64,000 nt of DNA, from positions 2,852,001-2,916,000 of the forward strand of contig BJHW01000001.1 in the NCBI GenBank assembly GCA_005405945.1, given 5' to 3'. Positions 1 to 11,463 of this stretch are shown here, in pieces. Made by a program: the position numbers and the translations under genes. The number at the start of each line of letters is the position of its first letter. The stretch's first letter is position 1. This stretch comes from Streptomyces violaceusniger. Its GTDB lineage: Bacteria; Actinomycetota; Actinomycetes; Streptomycetales; Streptomycetaceae. The notes beneath the pieces were generated by a model, which was not told the origin of the DNA, did no database searches, and worked only from the letters and a program-made list of their open reading frames with translations.

Positions 1-253
1 CCCACCGGAAGGTACCTCCGTGCTTCTTCATGAAGCCGGAATTCGCCAGCTCATCCGTGACTCCGAGGAGGCGGCAGATCCCGTGCACAGTGGATGGGAG
101 CAGCGACTCACCGATCTGGTGCCGCGGGAACTCCTCCTTTTCCAGGAGCAATACCCGATGGCCCTGGCGTGCCACTAGCGTCGAAAGCGTGGATCCACCG
201 GGACCACCCCCGACGACCACTACGTCATAATCTGACTGAACAGCAGAATTCAC
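1..253 (-). CDS. FAD-dependent halogenase, N-terminal part (cut by window edge)
   Basis: Reading the minus strand from a GTG at 253 gives about 84 residues before the window ends. They start with a Rossmann FAD motif (VVVVGGGPGGST) and continue with LLLEKEEFPRHQIGESLLP and a GGTFRW stretch. From memory this is the N-terminus of flavin-dependent halogenases of the BhaA/VhaA (glycopeptide) and Clo-hal (aminocoumarin) type, which chlorinate phenolic or pyrrole substrates tethered to carrier proteins using FADH2, O2 and chloride. The GTG is preceded by an AGAAAGG ribosome site. The gene lies on the same strand as the PKS genes and follows gene B after about 110 nt, with its own promoter box. The WxWxIP motif and catalytic Lys lie outside the window, so activity cannot be judged. 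A related flavin monooxygenase is possible but less likely. Confidence 0.85.
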   Translation of the reverse strand, partial: MNSAVQSDYDVVVVGGGPGGSTLSTLVARQGHRVLLLEKEEFPRHQIGESLLPSTVHGICRLLGVTDELANSGFMKKHGGTFRW

Positions 254-330
254 GCCTTTCTCTGCCTTTCATATCGTTCGGCGACGGGCAGGGGTTTTCT
301 GCACATCATCGCGCCCGGCAGTAAGCCCTG

Positions 331-353
331 CATCAGCGAGAGCCACCGTTACG
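331..353 (-). promoter_or_regulatory. Conserved promoter box upstream of halogenase
   Basis: On the minus strand this reads GTAACGGTGGCTCTCGC followed by TGATG. Nearly the same string occurs at 54955-54978 and 31244-31268, each about 80-90 nt upstream of a minus-strand start codon (here 77 nt before the halogenase GTG). A GATGAT -10-like hexamer follows at the same offset as TAGCAT and GAGGAT at the other two sites. It may be a -35 region or activator box; the binding protein is unknown. If the PKS stop codon has been misplaced by a base error, the box would overlap the PKS 3' end. Confidence 0.5.
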
Positions 354-361
354 CGACGCCG

Positions 362-3300
362 TCATGCTCGGTCTCGTGGTCGCGGCCGGGGCCTCGGCCG
401 CTTGGGGGGTGCCGCGTATGTGGCGAGCAGGTAGTCGGCCAGAGCGGTTGGCGTGGCGTGGGCGAACACCGTCGCGACGGTGAGCTGGATGCCCGTGGCC
501 GCGCTGAGCCGGTTGCGCAGGCGTGTGGCGGTAAGGGAGTCGAATCCAATCTCCATGAAGCGGCGGTCAGGGGCAATCGCGTCTACGCCGGTGTGCCCCA
601 GCACGGCGGCAGCATAGGCCCGCACAAGCTGCAGCAGCTCCCGACTCCGTTCGGTCTGGGGCAGGGATCGGAGGCGCCTGGCGAGAGCGGCCGGATCCTC
701 GACCCACATCGCCTCGGTGTCGTCGGCCGAGTCAGTCATGAGCTGCCGGACTTCCGGGATGCCGCTGAGCAGCCGTTCCCATGGGCGAGCCTCGACCGCA
801 GCGGTGAAGCGAGGCCAGTCGGCGTCGACGACGACGGAGGAGGATTCGCCCTCCGCCAGTGACCGCTCCATCGCCCTGAGTGCCGACCGCGGATCCATCG
901 GGGCCAGACCGCTGCGCCGGACGTTGCGGCTGACCTTGCTGCTGCTGACAGCCATGCCTTCGTCGGCCCATGGCCCCCACGCCACCGAGGTGGCCGTCAG
1001 CCCCTCAGCCCGCCGCTGCTCAGCCAGCGCGTCCACAAGCGCGTTCGCCACCGCATAGTTCGCCTGTCCTGCAGAACCCACGACGCCCGCGAACGAGGAG
1101 AAAAGCACGAACGCCGAGAGTCCCAAGTCCCGTGTTGCCTCGTGCAGATGCCACGCCGCCTCGCTCTTCGACCGCAAGACCTCCTCGAACCGCTCCACGG
1201 TCAGCCCTTCCAGCACCCCATCGTCCAGGACTCCGGCCGTGTGAACGACTCCTGTCAACGGCGCCTGCGCCACCACGCCCGACACCAGCTCAGCCACGGC
1301 CATCCGGTCACCCACATCGCAGGCCACCAACTCCACCCGCGTACCCATCCCCTCCAGTTCCTTGCGCAAGTCGTCCGCCCCGTCGGCACCGGGGCCGCGG
1401 CGGGACACGAGAACCAAGCGCTCGGCGCCGGCGCGTGCCAGCCACCGCGCCACGTGCCGACCCAACGCTCCCGTACCGCCGGTGACCAACACGGTCCCCG
1501 AGGGCCGCCACCCCGCACGGCGGTGTCCGCCCGCGGCGGCCCGCACCACACGGCGGCAGAACACACCCGCGCCCCGGACCGCCACCTCACTCTCGCCCGA
1601 GCCGCCGGCGAGCACCCATGCCAGACGATCCGTGACCCACCCGTCCAGCACGTCCGGCAGGTCCACCACCCCGCCCCAACGCTCCGGCGCCTCGAGACCG
1701 ACCACACGTCCCAGACTCCACACCCCGGCCTGCTCTGTGTTCCGCACCCGTTCCGCGCCGTTCACCGACATTGCCCCGCGCGTGACGCACCACACCGGGG
1801 CCCGCACCCCCACCTCGCCCGCCGCCTGCACCATGGCCAGCGTCAACGCCACCCCCAGCGGCACCGACCCATGCACCGCGTGCCGTCCCTCCGCGAGCGC
1901 CAGCAACGAGAGCACGCCGACGATCCCAGCGTCGCCGGCCCGTGCCAGCGCCGCGCGCAACGGTCCGGCCACCGCGTCGCCGTCCGTGGCGCTCGACGCC
2001 AGCTCCACGACCACGGGGGACGCCCCGCGCTCCTCCATCGACTTCACGACGTGCGACACCCACACATCCCAGGTGTGCCCCTGGGGGACGACCACCAGCC
2101 ACGCCCCCGTCAGCGTGCCCGTCCCACCGGCCACCGGCGACCACGCCACCCGGTAGCGCCAGGCGTCCACCGATTCCAGTTCCCGCCGACGCCGCCGCCA
2201 CGCCGACAGCACCGGGAGCACCGCCGCCAGCGACTCACCAGCGCCGTCTCCGTCCTCCGACAGCTCGCTCGCGAGCGCGCTCGCGTCACCATGCTCCACC
2301 GCCTCCCAGAAACCGGCGTCCGCCAGGCCCCGGGCATCGCGTCACCGGCCGTCGTCGCAGCAGTCTCGGCCGTCGAGCGCAGCCAGAAGTGCTCCCGTTG
2401 GAAGGCATACGTGGGCAGGTCCACGCGCCGCGGCGACGAGCCGCCGGCAGCGATAACGGTTGCCCAGTCCACTGCCATGCCCCGCACGTACGCCTGTGCG
2501 AGCCCGTCGACGACGGTGCTGGTCTCGTCCACGTCCCTCCGCAGGACCGGCGCGAACACCGCATCGGGCAGGCACTCCTGCCCCATTCCGGAAAGCACAC
2601 CGTCGGGACCGAGTTCGACGAACGTCGTCACTCCCTGCCCGGCCAGGGCCGCCAGCCCATCGGCGAAGCGCACCGTCTCCCGCACATGCCGCACCCAGTA
2701 ATCAGGTGCGCACAGCTCGTCGGTCGAGGCCACCGCGCCCGTCACGTTTGACACCACCGGAATGCGCGGCGCGCGGAAGGAGAGCCCGTTCACCACCTCG
2801 CGGAACGGGGCGAGCATCGGCTCCGTCAACGGCGAGTGGAAGGCGTGCGACACCCTCAGCCGCTTCGCCTCCACGCCCCGTTCCGCCAACACCCCTACCA
2901 CCTCGGCTACCGCTGCTTCCCTTCCCGAGAGCACGACGGACCCGGGGCTGTTGACCGCCGCGACGCTCACCTCGTCCGCATGCGCCGTCAGCAAGGGCAA
3001 CACCTCCGCCTCCGCCTCCCGCACCGACACCATCACCCCGCCCACCGGCAACTCCCCCATCAACCGACCCCGAGCCGCCACCAACGCACAGGCGTCCTCC
3101 AACGACAGCACCCCCGCCACATGTGCGGCCACCACCTCCCCCAGCGAATGACCACCCACGAAATCCGGCCGCACACCCCACGACTCCACCAGCCGAAAGA
3201 GAGCCACCTCGACCGCGAACAATCCACACTGCGTGAACTCCGTCCGGGCCAACGCGTCCACGTCCCCGAACACCACCTCCCGCAACGACCGGTCCAGCAG

Positions 3301-5010
3301 GGCGTCGAACCGCGCGCACGCCGCGTCGAAAGCCTCCGCGAACACGGGGAAGCTCTCGTAGAGCTCCCGCCCCATGCCGATGCGCTGGCTGCCCTGCCCC
3401 GAGAACAACACCGACGACTTCCCGGGAAGAACGGCGCCGCGCACCACACCAGCCACCGACCTCCCCGACGACAAAGCCGCCAGGCCCGCCAACAGCCCAT
3501 CACGCCCTGCGGCCAACACCACACCGCGGTGCTCGAACACCGACCGGGACGTCACGAGTGACGATGCCACCTCCACGGGCGACAGGCCGTCATCAGCCCG
3601 TACGAACTCCGCCAGACGCTCCGCCTGGGCGCGCAACGCCACCTCCGACCGCGCGGAGACCACACACGCCACCACACCCGCGTCATCCGCTGACGCCTCT
3701 GACGCCTCCACACGCTCCTCCTGCGGAGCCTGCTCCACGATCACGTGCGCATTCGTCCCGCTGATCCCGAACGACGACACACCCGCACGCCTCGGCCCTC
3801 CCTGCGCGGGCCACTCCACCGCGTCCCGCAACAGCTCCACCCCACCGGCCGACCAATCCACGTGCGGCGTCGGCTCGTCGATGTGCAGCGAGGGCGGCAG
3901 CACACCATGCCGCAGCGCAAGCACCACCTTGATCACGCCGGCCACACCGGCGGCCGCCTGGGTGTGCCCGATATTCGACTTCAACGACCCCAACCACAAC
4001 GGTCGGCCCCCGCCCGCCCGTTCGCGCCCATACGTCGCCAGCAACGCCTGCGCCTCAATCGGATCCCCCAGCCTCGTCCCCGTACCATGCGCCTCCACCG
4101 CGTCGACTTCCGCCGCCGACACCCCCGCGTCCGCCAGCGCCGCCCGAATCACCCGCTGCTGCGACGGACCATTCGGCGCCGTCAACCCATTCGACGCACC
4201 ATCCTGATTCACCGCGGAACCACGCACCACCGCCAGCACCCGATGCCCCCGCCGCCGGGCATCGGACAACCGCTCCACGACCAACACCCCCACCCCCTCG
4301 GCGAGCGATGTCCCGTCCGCGCCCGACGCGAACGCCTTGCACCGCCCGTCGAGTGCCAGACCGCGCTGCCTGCTGAAACCCATGAGCGGGCCGGGATTCG
4401 GCATGACGGCGACACCGCCGGCCAGCGCCAGGTCGCACTCACCCTGACGCAGCGATCGCACCGCCAGATGCAAGGCCACCAGCGACGACGAACACGCGGT
4501 GTCCACCGTCACCGCGGGCCCTTCGAAGCCGAAGGCGTACGCCACGCGCCCGGACAGGACGCTGGCCGCGCTCCCCGTCATCAGGTGGCCTTCGGAACCC
4601 TCCACCGCCTCGTACAGCCGCGGGCCGTACTCCTGGTAGTGGGAGCCGACGAAGACACCTGTCCTGCTGCCGCGCAGCGACGACGCGACCAGCCCGGCGC
4701 GTTCGAGCGCCTCCCACGAGGTCTCCAGCACCAGACGCTGCTGCGGGTCCATCGTCAACGCCTCGCGCGGTGAGATCCCGAAGAACTCCGCGTCGAACTC
4801 GCCCGCGGCGTAGAGGAACCCGCCCTCACGCGCGTACGTCTTGCCGGGCGCGTCGGGGTCCGGGTCGTAGATGCCGTCGAGATCCCATCCACGGTTGGTG
4901 GGCAGTCCGCCGATCGCGTCCCCACCGGAGACGACGAGCTGCCACAGTTCCTCCGGGGACGTCACGCCACCCGGGTAGCGGCAGCTCATCCCGACGATCG
5001 CGATGAGGTC
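362..5010 (-). other. PKS module 4: KS-AT(malonyl)-KR-ACP
   Basis: The KS is at about 3735-5010 with TACSSS near 4480-4510. The AT is at about 2385-3690 with GHSLGE near 3140-3160 and a HAFH motif near 2840-2855; this pair is the usual signature of malonyl-CoA ATs. A KR with structural half (1520-2240) and catalytic half (880-1500) follows; it has TGGTGALG and VLDD, the mark of B-type reductases. The ACP at about 425-640 carries EIGFDSL. Predicted outcome, by family rules, is a two-carbon extension without branch, reduced to a beta-hydroxyl. Confidence 0.82.
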
Positions 5011-8000
5011 ATCGTCGGACGTGCCATCGCTTCCGCCGACCGGGGAAGGCGTCGCCGCCGCGCCGTCGATGTCGGCCTGCCCCGCCAGTTCGGCCAGGAT
5101 GTATGCGCTCAGTGCCTTGCTGTTCGGGTAGTCGAAGGCCAGCGTGGCGGGCAGGCGCAGCCCGGTCGTCGCACTCAGCAGATTGCGCAGCTCGACGGCG
5201 GTCAGCGAGTCGAGACCGAGATCCTTGAACGCCCGGTCGGACTCGACCGCGTCAGGCGTGGCGTGCCCCAACACGGCCCTCACCTGGGCGTGGATGAGCT
5301 CCAGCACGGTGTGGTCGCGGTCGGCGGGACTCATGCCGAGCAACCGCTGCCGCCATTCGGTGGTCTGGTCGACCGCGCGGAGCGCTTCGGCATGGATGAG
5401 GGTGCGTCGTGCGGGGATCGACCGTCGTACGAGTCCCTTGAGCATGGCGGGCACCGCGGTGCCGGAGGCGGCCGGGGCACCGGCTTCCAGCCGGGCAGGT
5501 ACCACCAGGCTCTCCGCCAGGGTGTGCGCCGCGTCGAAAAGCCGCACCCCCTCGTCGGACGAGAACGGCACCACACCGACCCGCGCCATCCGCGACAAAT
5601 CCGCCTCGCCGAGGTGCTCCGTCATCCCGGAGCGCTCGGCCCACATGCCCCACGCCAACGACACGCCGGCCAAACCCAGAGCACGACGATGCGCGGCAAG
5701 CCCATCCAGAAACGTATTCGCCGCCGCGTAATTCGCCTGCCCCGCCGAGCCCAGTACACCGGCAGCAGACGAGAACAACGCGAACATCGCGACATCGTGG
5801 CGCCGCGTCAACTCATGCAGATTCCACGCGCCGGCCACCTTCGCCCGCAGCACCGCGTCAACCCGCTCCGGCGTCAGCGACGCCACGGTCCCGTCGTCCA
5901 ACACCCCCGCGGCATGAACCACGCCCGTCACACCACGCCCGCCGGGCAACCGCGCCAGCACCTCCGCCAAGGCGTCGCGATCCGCCACATCGCATGCGGC
6001 GACGGTCACCGACGCCCCCATGCCCGTCAGCTCCGCCTCGAGCTCCGGCATGCGCTCACCCGCCGAGCCACGTCGGCTGACCAGCAGCAAGTGACGCACC
6101 CCACGCTCGGCCACCAGATGCCGAGCCACCAAACCGCCCAACACGCCCCCGCCCCCGTCACCAGCACAACCCCCTCCGGGTCCAAGGCGGCCGGAACGCT
6201 CAACACCAATTTCCCCACATGCCGCGCCTCGCGCATGAACCGATATGCCTCACCCGCCCGGCGCACATCCCACACCCGCGTCGGCAATCGCTGGAGCGCA
6301 CCCTGCTCGAAAAGGCCGACGATCTCCGTGAGCATCTCCCCGATGCGCTCCGGCCCTGCCTCCATCAGGTCGAACGCCCGGTATGTCACACCGGGGTGCG
6401 CCGCCGCCACCTCGTCGGCGGACCGCACGTCCGCCTTCCCCATCTCAATGAAGCGCCCGCCCTCGCCGAGCAGCCGCAGCGAGGCGTCGACGTACTCACC
6501 CGCCAGGGAGTCCAGCACGACATCAACACCACGACCACCCGATACCGAGCGGATCCGCTGCTCGAACTCCAGCGACCGCGACGACGCCAGATGCGCGCCG
6601 TCAATTCCCAGACCGCGCAATACGTCCCACTTACCAGGGCTGGCGGTGGCGAAAACCCGGAGGCCGAACACCCGCGCCAGCTGCACCGCCGCCATCCCCA
6701 CCCCACCGGCCGCGGAGTGCACCAGCAGCGACTCACCGGGCCGCACACCCGCCAGCTCGCGCAACGCGTACAACGCCGTCACGAACACCACCGGAACAGA
6801 CGCGGCTTCGGCGAATGACCAGCCGTCCGGGATCCGGGTCAGGGTGCGGTGGTCGGCCACCGCCAGCGGCCCGAAACCGCCGGTCCACAGGCCCATCACG
6901 CGATCACCGACGGCGTAGGACTCGACCCCCGGGCCGGTGGCCACCACGACACCGGCTCCTTCACTTCCCATCAGCGCCCGGTGGTCCGGATACATGCCCA
7001 GCGAGACGAGCACATCGCGGAAGTTCAATCCCGCCGCGCGTACGGCGACGCGCACCTCGAACTCACCCAGTTCACGAGCCGCGTCCCCAGCCGTCGCCAG
7101 GGTCAACCCCTCCAGCGTCCGCTCCCTCGACGGCTCCAGCCGCCATGGCTGCCCCTCCGCCACGGGCACCAACACTCCACTCGCCGCGCCTTGAGTCAGG
7201 CGCGGCACCAGTACCTCACCCCTGCGCACGGCCACCTGGGGTTCCCCGGTCGGCACCGCCTCGCGCAGGGCGTCCAGCGAAGCGCCGGCGTCGTCCACGT
7301 CCAGCAGGACCAACCGCCCCGGGTGCTCGGCCTGCGCCGAGCGCACCAGTCCCCACACCGGGGCCGCGGCCAGATCACGCACATCCTCACCGGCCTCGAC
7401 CGCCACCGCGCCCCGCGTGACCACGACCAACCGCGACCCGGCGAACCGCTCCTCCGCCAGCCACCCCTGTACCAAGCGCAGGACCCGGTCAACCGCCGCG
7501 CTCACCCCGGACACGACGCCCCGATCACCAACAGAACAAGCGCATACCACCACAACATCGGGTACGCACTCGCCCACCTCATCGAAGTCCGCGAACCCCT
7601 CCGCCCCCAACACCTCGGTCAGCCCGAAATCATCCTCCCCGACCAACGCACACCCCTGTACTCCAACCTCCAGCCCCGCGGCCGGCGACGCGGGCACCCA
7701 CTCCACGCGATACAACGACTCCCCCACGCCGGCAGCGGCCGCGAACTCCCCCTCCCCCACCGGACGCGTCACCAAGGCATCCGCCGACGCCACCGACACC
7801 CCCGTCCCGTCGGCCACCACTACCGACACCGCGCCATCGCCGGCCGGCGCCAGCCGCACCCGCACCACCGAAGCCCCGACCGCGTACAACGAGACACCAC
7901 TCCACACGAACGGCAACCGGACTCCCCGGTATTCGCATCGGTGTCCGTATCGTGGTGGACCGACCAGACGTGGAGCGCCGCATCCAGCAACGCGGGATGT

Positions 8001-11000
8001 ACCCCGAACCGGCTCGCCTCGGTTCGTACGTCCTCCGGCAGCGCCACTTCGGCGAAGAGCTCATCACCCCGGCGCCAGGCAGCCCGCAGTCCACGAAACA
8101 CCGGGCCGTACGCAAGCCCAGTGGCCGCCAGCCGCTCGTAGAGCCCTGCGGTCTCGACCGCCTGGGCGCCGGTCGGCGGCCAGACGCTCAGATCCGCGGA
8201 GGCCGCTGCCGGGCTCAGAGCGGTCAGTGTGCCTCTCGCGTAACGCGTCCATGAATCGCTCGGCGCGTCGTCACGGCGCGCGTATACGCCGAATTCGCGG
8301 TGTCCCGCCTCCTGCGGCCCGCTCACGACCAGGTGCACCTGGACCGCGCCCTCTTCGGGCAGCACCAACGGCGTCTCGAGCGTGAGCTCTTCCAGCCGAT
8401 CACATCCGGCGGCGTCTCCCGCTCGCAACGCCAATTCGACAAACGCCGTGCCGGGCAGGACGACACGGCCCAGCACCGCATGGTCGGCGAGCCAGGCATG
8501 GGTACGAAGCGACAGGCGGCCCGTCAGCATCAGACCATCGGAGTCGGGCAAGGGAACGACGGCCCCCAGCAAGGGGTGCCCGGCCGAGGCCAGCCCGGCC
8601 GACGACACGTCATCAGCCTCAGTGGTCTCGGACTCCAGCCAGTAACGGCGACGCTGGAAGGCGTACGTGGGCAGGTCCACGCGGCGCGCACCGGTACCGG
8701 CGAACACCTCCCGCCAATCGACGTCGGCGCCACCCACGTACGCCTCGGCCACAGACGTCAAGAACCGCGCCGGCCCACCCTCGTCACGACGCAGTGACCC
8801 GACCACCGTCGCCCGCGTTCCCTGGTCATCAGCTGTCTGCTCGATCCCCATGGTCAGTACCGGATGGGCACTGACCTCCACAAACACCTGGATACCCTCG
8901 CCCAGCACAACCCGTACCGTCTCATCGAAGCGGACCGTCTGCCGCAGGTTCCGATACCAGTAAGCGGCATCCAACTCCGCCGTATCCAGCACCCCGCCGG
9001 TCACCGTCGAATAGAACGGCACCGCCGACGGCCGCGGAGCGATCCCCGCGAGGTCGCGAAGCAACTCGTCCTCGATCGCCTCCACATGCACGGAGTGCGA
9101 GGCGTAATCCACCGGAACCCGGCGTGCCCGTACTCCGTCACGTTCGCACCGCACCAGCAGTTCCTCGAGCGCGTCGGTGTCGCCCGACACCACCACGGCC
9201 GAGGACCCGTTCACCGCCGCCACCGACAGCCGTTCGCACCACGGGGACAGCCGCTCCCGCACCTCGGCGACAGGAAGGCTGATGGACACCATGCCGCCCC
9301 GGCCCGACAGCGCCCGCAACGCGCGACTGCGCAGCGCGACCACGCGTGCCGCGTCCTTCAACGACAACCCGCCCGCGACACACGCGGCCGCGATCTCCCC
9401 CTGGGAGTGACCGATCACCGCCGCCGGCACCACGCCGTACGAACGCCACAGCTCGGCCAATGACACCATCACCGCCCACAACACCGGCTGCACCACGTCC
9501 ACCCGTCCCAACCAGCCGTCCCCGTCGGTGCTCCGCAGGACGTCCAGCAGCGACCAGTCCACATACGGCGCCAACGCGACGGCGCACTCGCCCATCCGCT
9601 CCGCGAACACCGGCGAGGAATCCAACAGCTCCGCCGCCATCCCGGCCCACTGCGATCCCTGTCCCGGAAAGACGAGCGCCACCGCGGTGCCGTGTCGTGC
9701 GACACCGGCGACGAGCCCCGGAGTGTCGTGGTCCGCGACGTACTTCTCCAGCTCGTGTACGGCGCCCGCGTGGTCCGGCGCGAGGACCACCGCGCGGTGG
9801 TCGAAGACGGTCCGGGTGGTCCCGAGGGCCAGGCCGGTGTGGACCGCGGCAACCCCCGGATGCCTTCGCGCATGGTCCAGCAGCCGGACGGCCTGGCCGC
9901 GCAGAGCCGCCGCGGACCTGGCCGAGAACACCCACGGGACGAGCGGGAGCGATGCCGAAGCCACCGCGGGCGGTACGGCGTCGTCATCCGATGCGCCGCC
10001 CGCTTCGCCCTCCAGCGGGTTGGGCGCCTGCTCGATGATGGCGTGCGCGTTGGTGCCGCTGATGCCGAACGAGGAGACACCTGCCCGGCGCGGTCGCTCA
10101 CCCTGCTGCCAGGGGGTGGCCTCGGTGAGGAGCCGGACGGGGCCGGCCGACCAGTCGATGTGCGGCGACGGCTCATCGACGTGCAGGGTGGGCGGCAGCA
10201 CGCCGTGCCGCATGGCCAGCACCATCTTGATGACGCCGGCCACGCCCGCGGCGGCTTGGGGGTGCCCGATGTTGGACTTCACCGAACCCAGCCACAACGG
10301 CCGGTCTCCGTCCCGGTCACGACCGTACGTGGCCAGCAGCGCATGCGCCTCGATCGGGTCGCCCAGCGTCGTGCCCGTACCGTGCGCCTCCACGACGTCG
10401 ACCTCACCCGCGGTCAGCCCCGCGTTCGCCAACGCCGCCCGGATCACCCGCTGCTGCGAGGGGCCGTTCGGCGCGGACAGCGCGCTGCTGGCCCCATCCT
10501 GGTTGATCGCCGTGCCGCGGACGACGGCCAGCACCGGATGGCCGTTGCGGTGCGCGTCGGACAGCCGCTCCAGGAACAGCATGCCGACGCCTTCGGCGAG
10601 CCCGAAGCCATCCGCGGCGGCCGAGAAGGGTTTGCACCGGCCGTCCGGGGCGAGCCCGCGCTGCCGGCTGAAGGCGATGAAGGTACCGGGCTCGGACATG
10701 ACGGTGACACCGCCGACCAGCGCGCTGGAGCACTCGCCCTGGCGCAGGGACCGTACGGCCAGGTGCAGGGCCACCAGCGAGGACGAACACGCCGTGTCCA
10801 CCGTCACCGCGGGGCCCTCCAGCCCGAGGGTGTAGGCGACGCGCCCGGACACGACGCTGAGGCCAGTGCCGGTCATCAGGTGGCCCTCGACACCGCCGGT
10901 CGCCCTGTGCAGGGCCGGGCCGTAGTGCGGGGTGACGGTTCCGATGAAGACACCGGCCTGACTTCCCTTGAGCGACGCGGGATCGATGCCCGACCGTTCG

Positions 11001-11404
11001 AGGACTTCCCACGACGTTTCCAGCAGCAGCCGCTGCTGCGGGTCCATCGCCAGCGCCTCACGCGGCGAAATCCCGAAGAAGTCGGCGTCGAAGTCCGCCG
11101 CGTCGCCGAGGAAGCCGCCTTCGCGGGTGTAGCAGGTGCCCGGCCGGTCGGGATCCGGGTCGTACACGGCGTCGACGTCCCAGCCACGGTCCTCGGGAAA
11201 GGCCGTGATCGCGTCCTGTGCCCCGTCCAGCAGCTCCCAGAACTCCTCGGGAGTCCGCACACCCCCGGGGTAGCGGCAGCTCATCCCGACGATCGCGATC
11301 GGCTCGCGCGCCGCCGCCTCCACTTCCTGAAGGCGCTGCCGGGTCTCATGCAGATCGGCGGTGACCCGTCGGAGGTAGCCGAGGAGCTTTTCGTGGTCCG
11401 ACAT
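362..11404 (-). CDS. Type I modular polyketide synthase gene B, modules 3 and 4 (three single-base frame breaks)
   Basis: A bimodular PKS subunit with domain order N-docking, KS, AT, DH, ER, KR, ACP, KS, AT, KR, ACP. The start is ATG 11404: it opens a short coiled-coil docking segment ([14 protein letters not shown]), has GTGAGG just upstream, and lies 60 nt after the stop of gene A. The longer frame upstream of this ATG is non-homologous. Conserved sequence changes frame near 7919-7925 (DH to LPFVWSGV), 6146-6150 (KR Rossmann motif, in a run of five C) and 2338-2343 (AT-KR linker). Each needs one inserted base, so I read this as one gene with base errors. KS cysteines (TACSSS), AT serines, DH, ER and both KR motifs are intact. 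The C-terminus has neither thioesterase nor an acidic docking helix; it ends in an Arg/Pro-rich tail that may itself be out of frame. Confidence 0.88.
5090..11404 (-). other. PKS module 3: KS-AT(methylmalonyl)-DH-ER-KR-ACP
   Basis: Full reductive loop. KS at 10025-11300 (TACSSS near 10760-10795; unusual [11 protein letters not shown] instead of the common NQDGASNGL stretch). AT at 8640-9940 with GHSQGE near 9395-9415 and YASH near 9090, the methylmalonyl signature. DH at about 7740-8590 with [14 protein letters not shown] and a later [12 protein letters not shown] at 6220-7165 with the nucleotide motif [17 protein letters not shown] at 5540-6185 with VLDD (B-type). ACP at 5100-5330 with DLGLDSL. 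Predicted outcome is a methyl-branched, fully reduced methylene unit. Confidence 0.82.
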
Positions 11405-11463
11405 CAATACCTCACGGGATTGAGCTTCGGGGGCTTGGGTGGACGGCACGCGAGAGCGTGCGT

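Noticed and set aside
1142..2701. Long plus-strand open frame opposite the PKS
   Set aside because: A high-GC shadow frame rich in Arg, Pro and His; the minus strand has clear KR and AT motifs. Similar long plus frames at 12535-16659 and 22552-24174 were rejected for the same reason.
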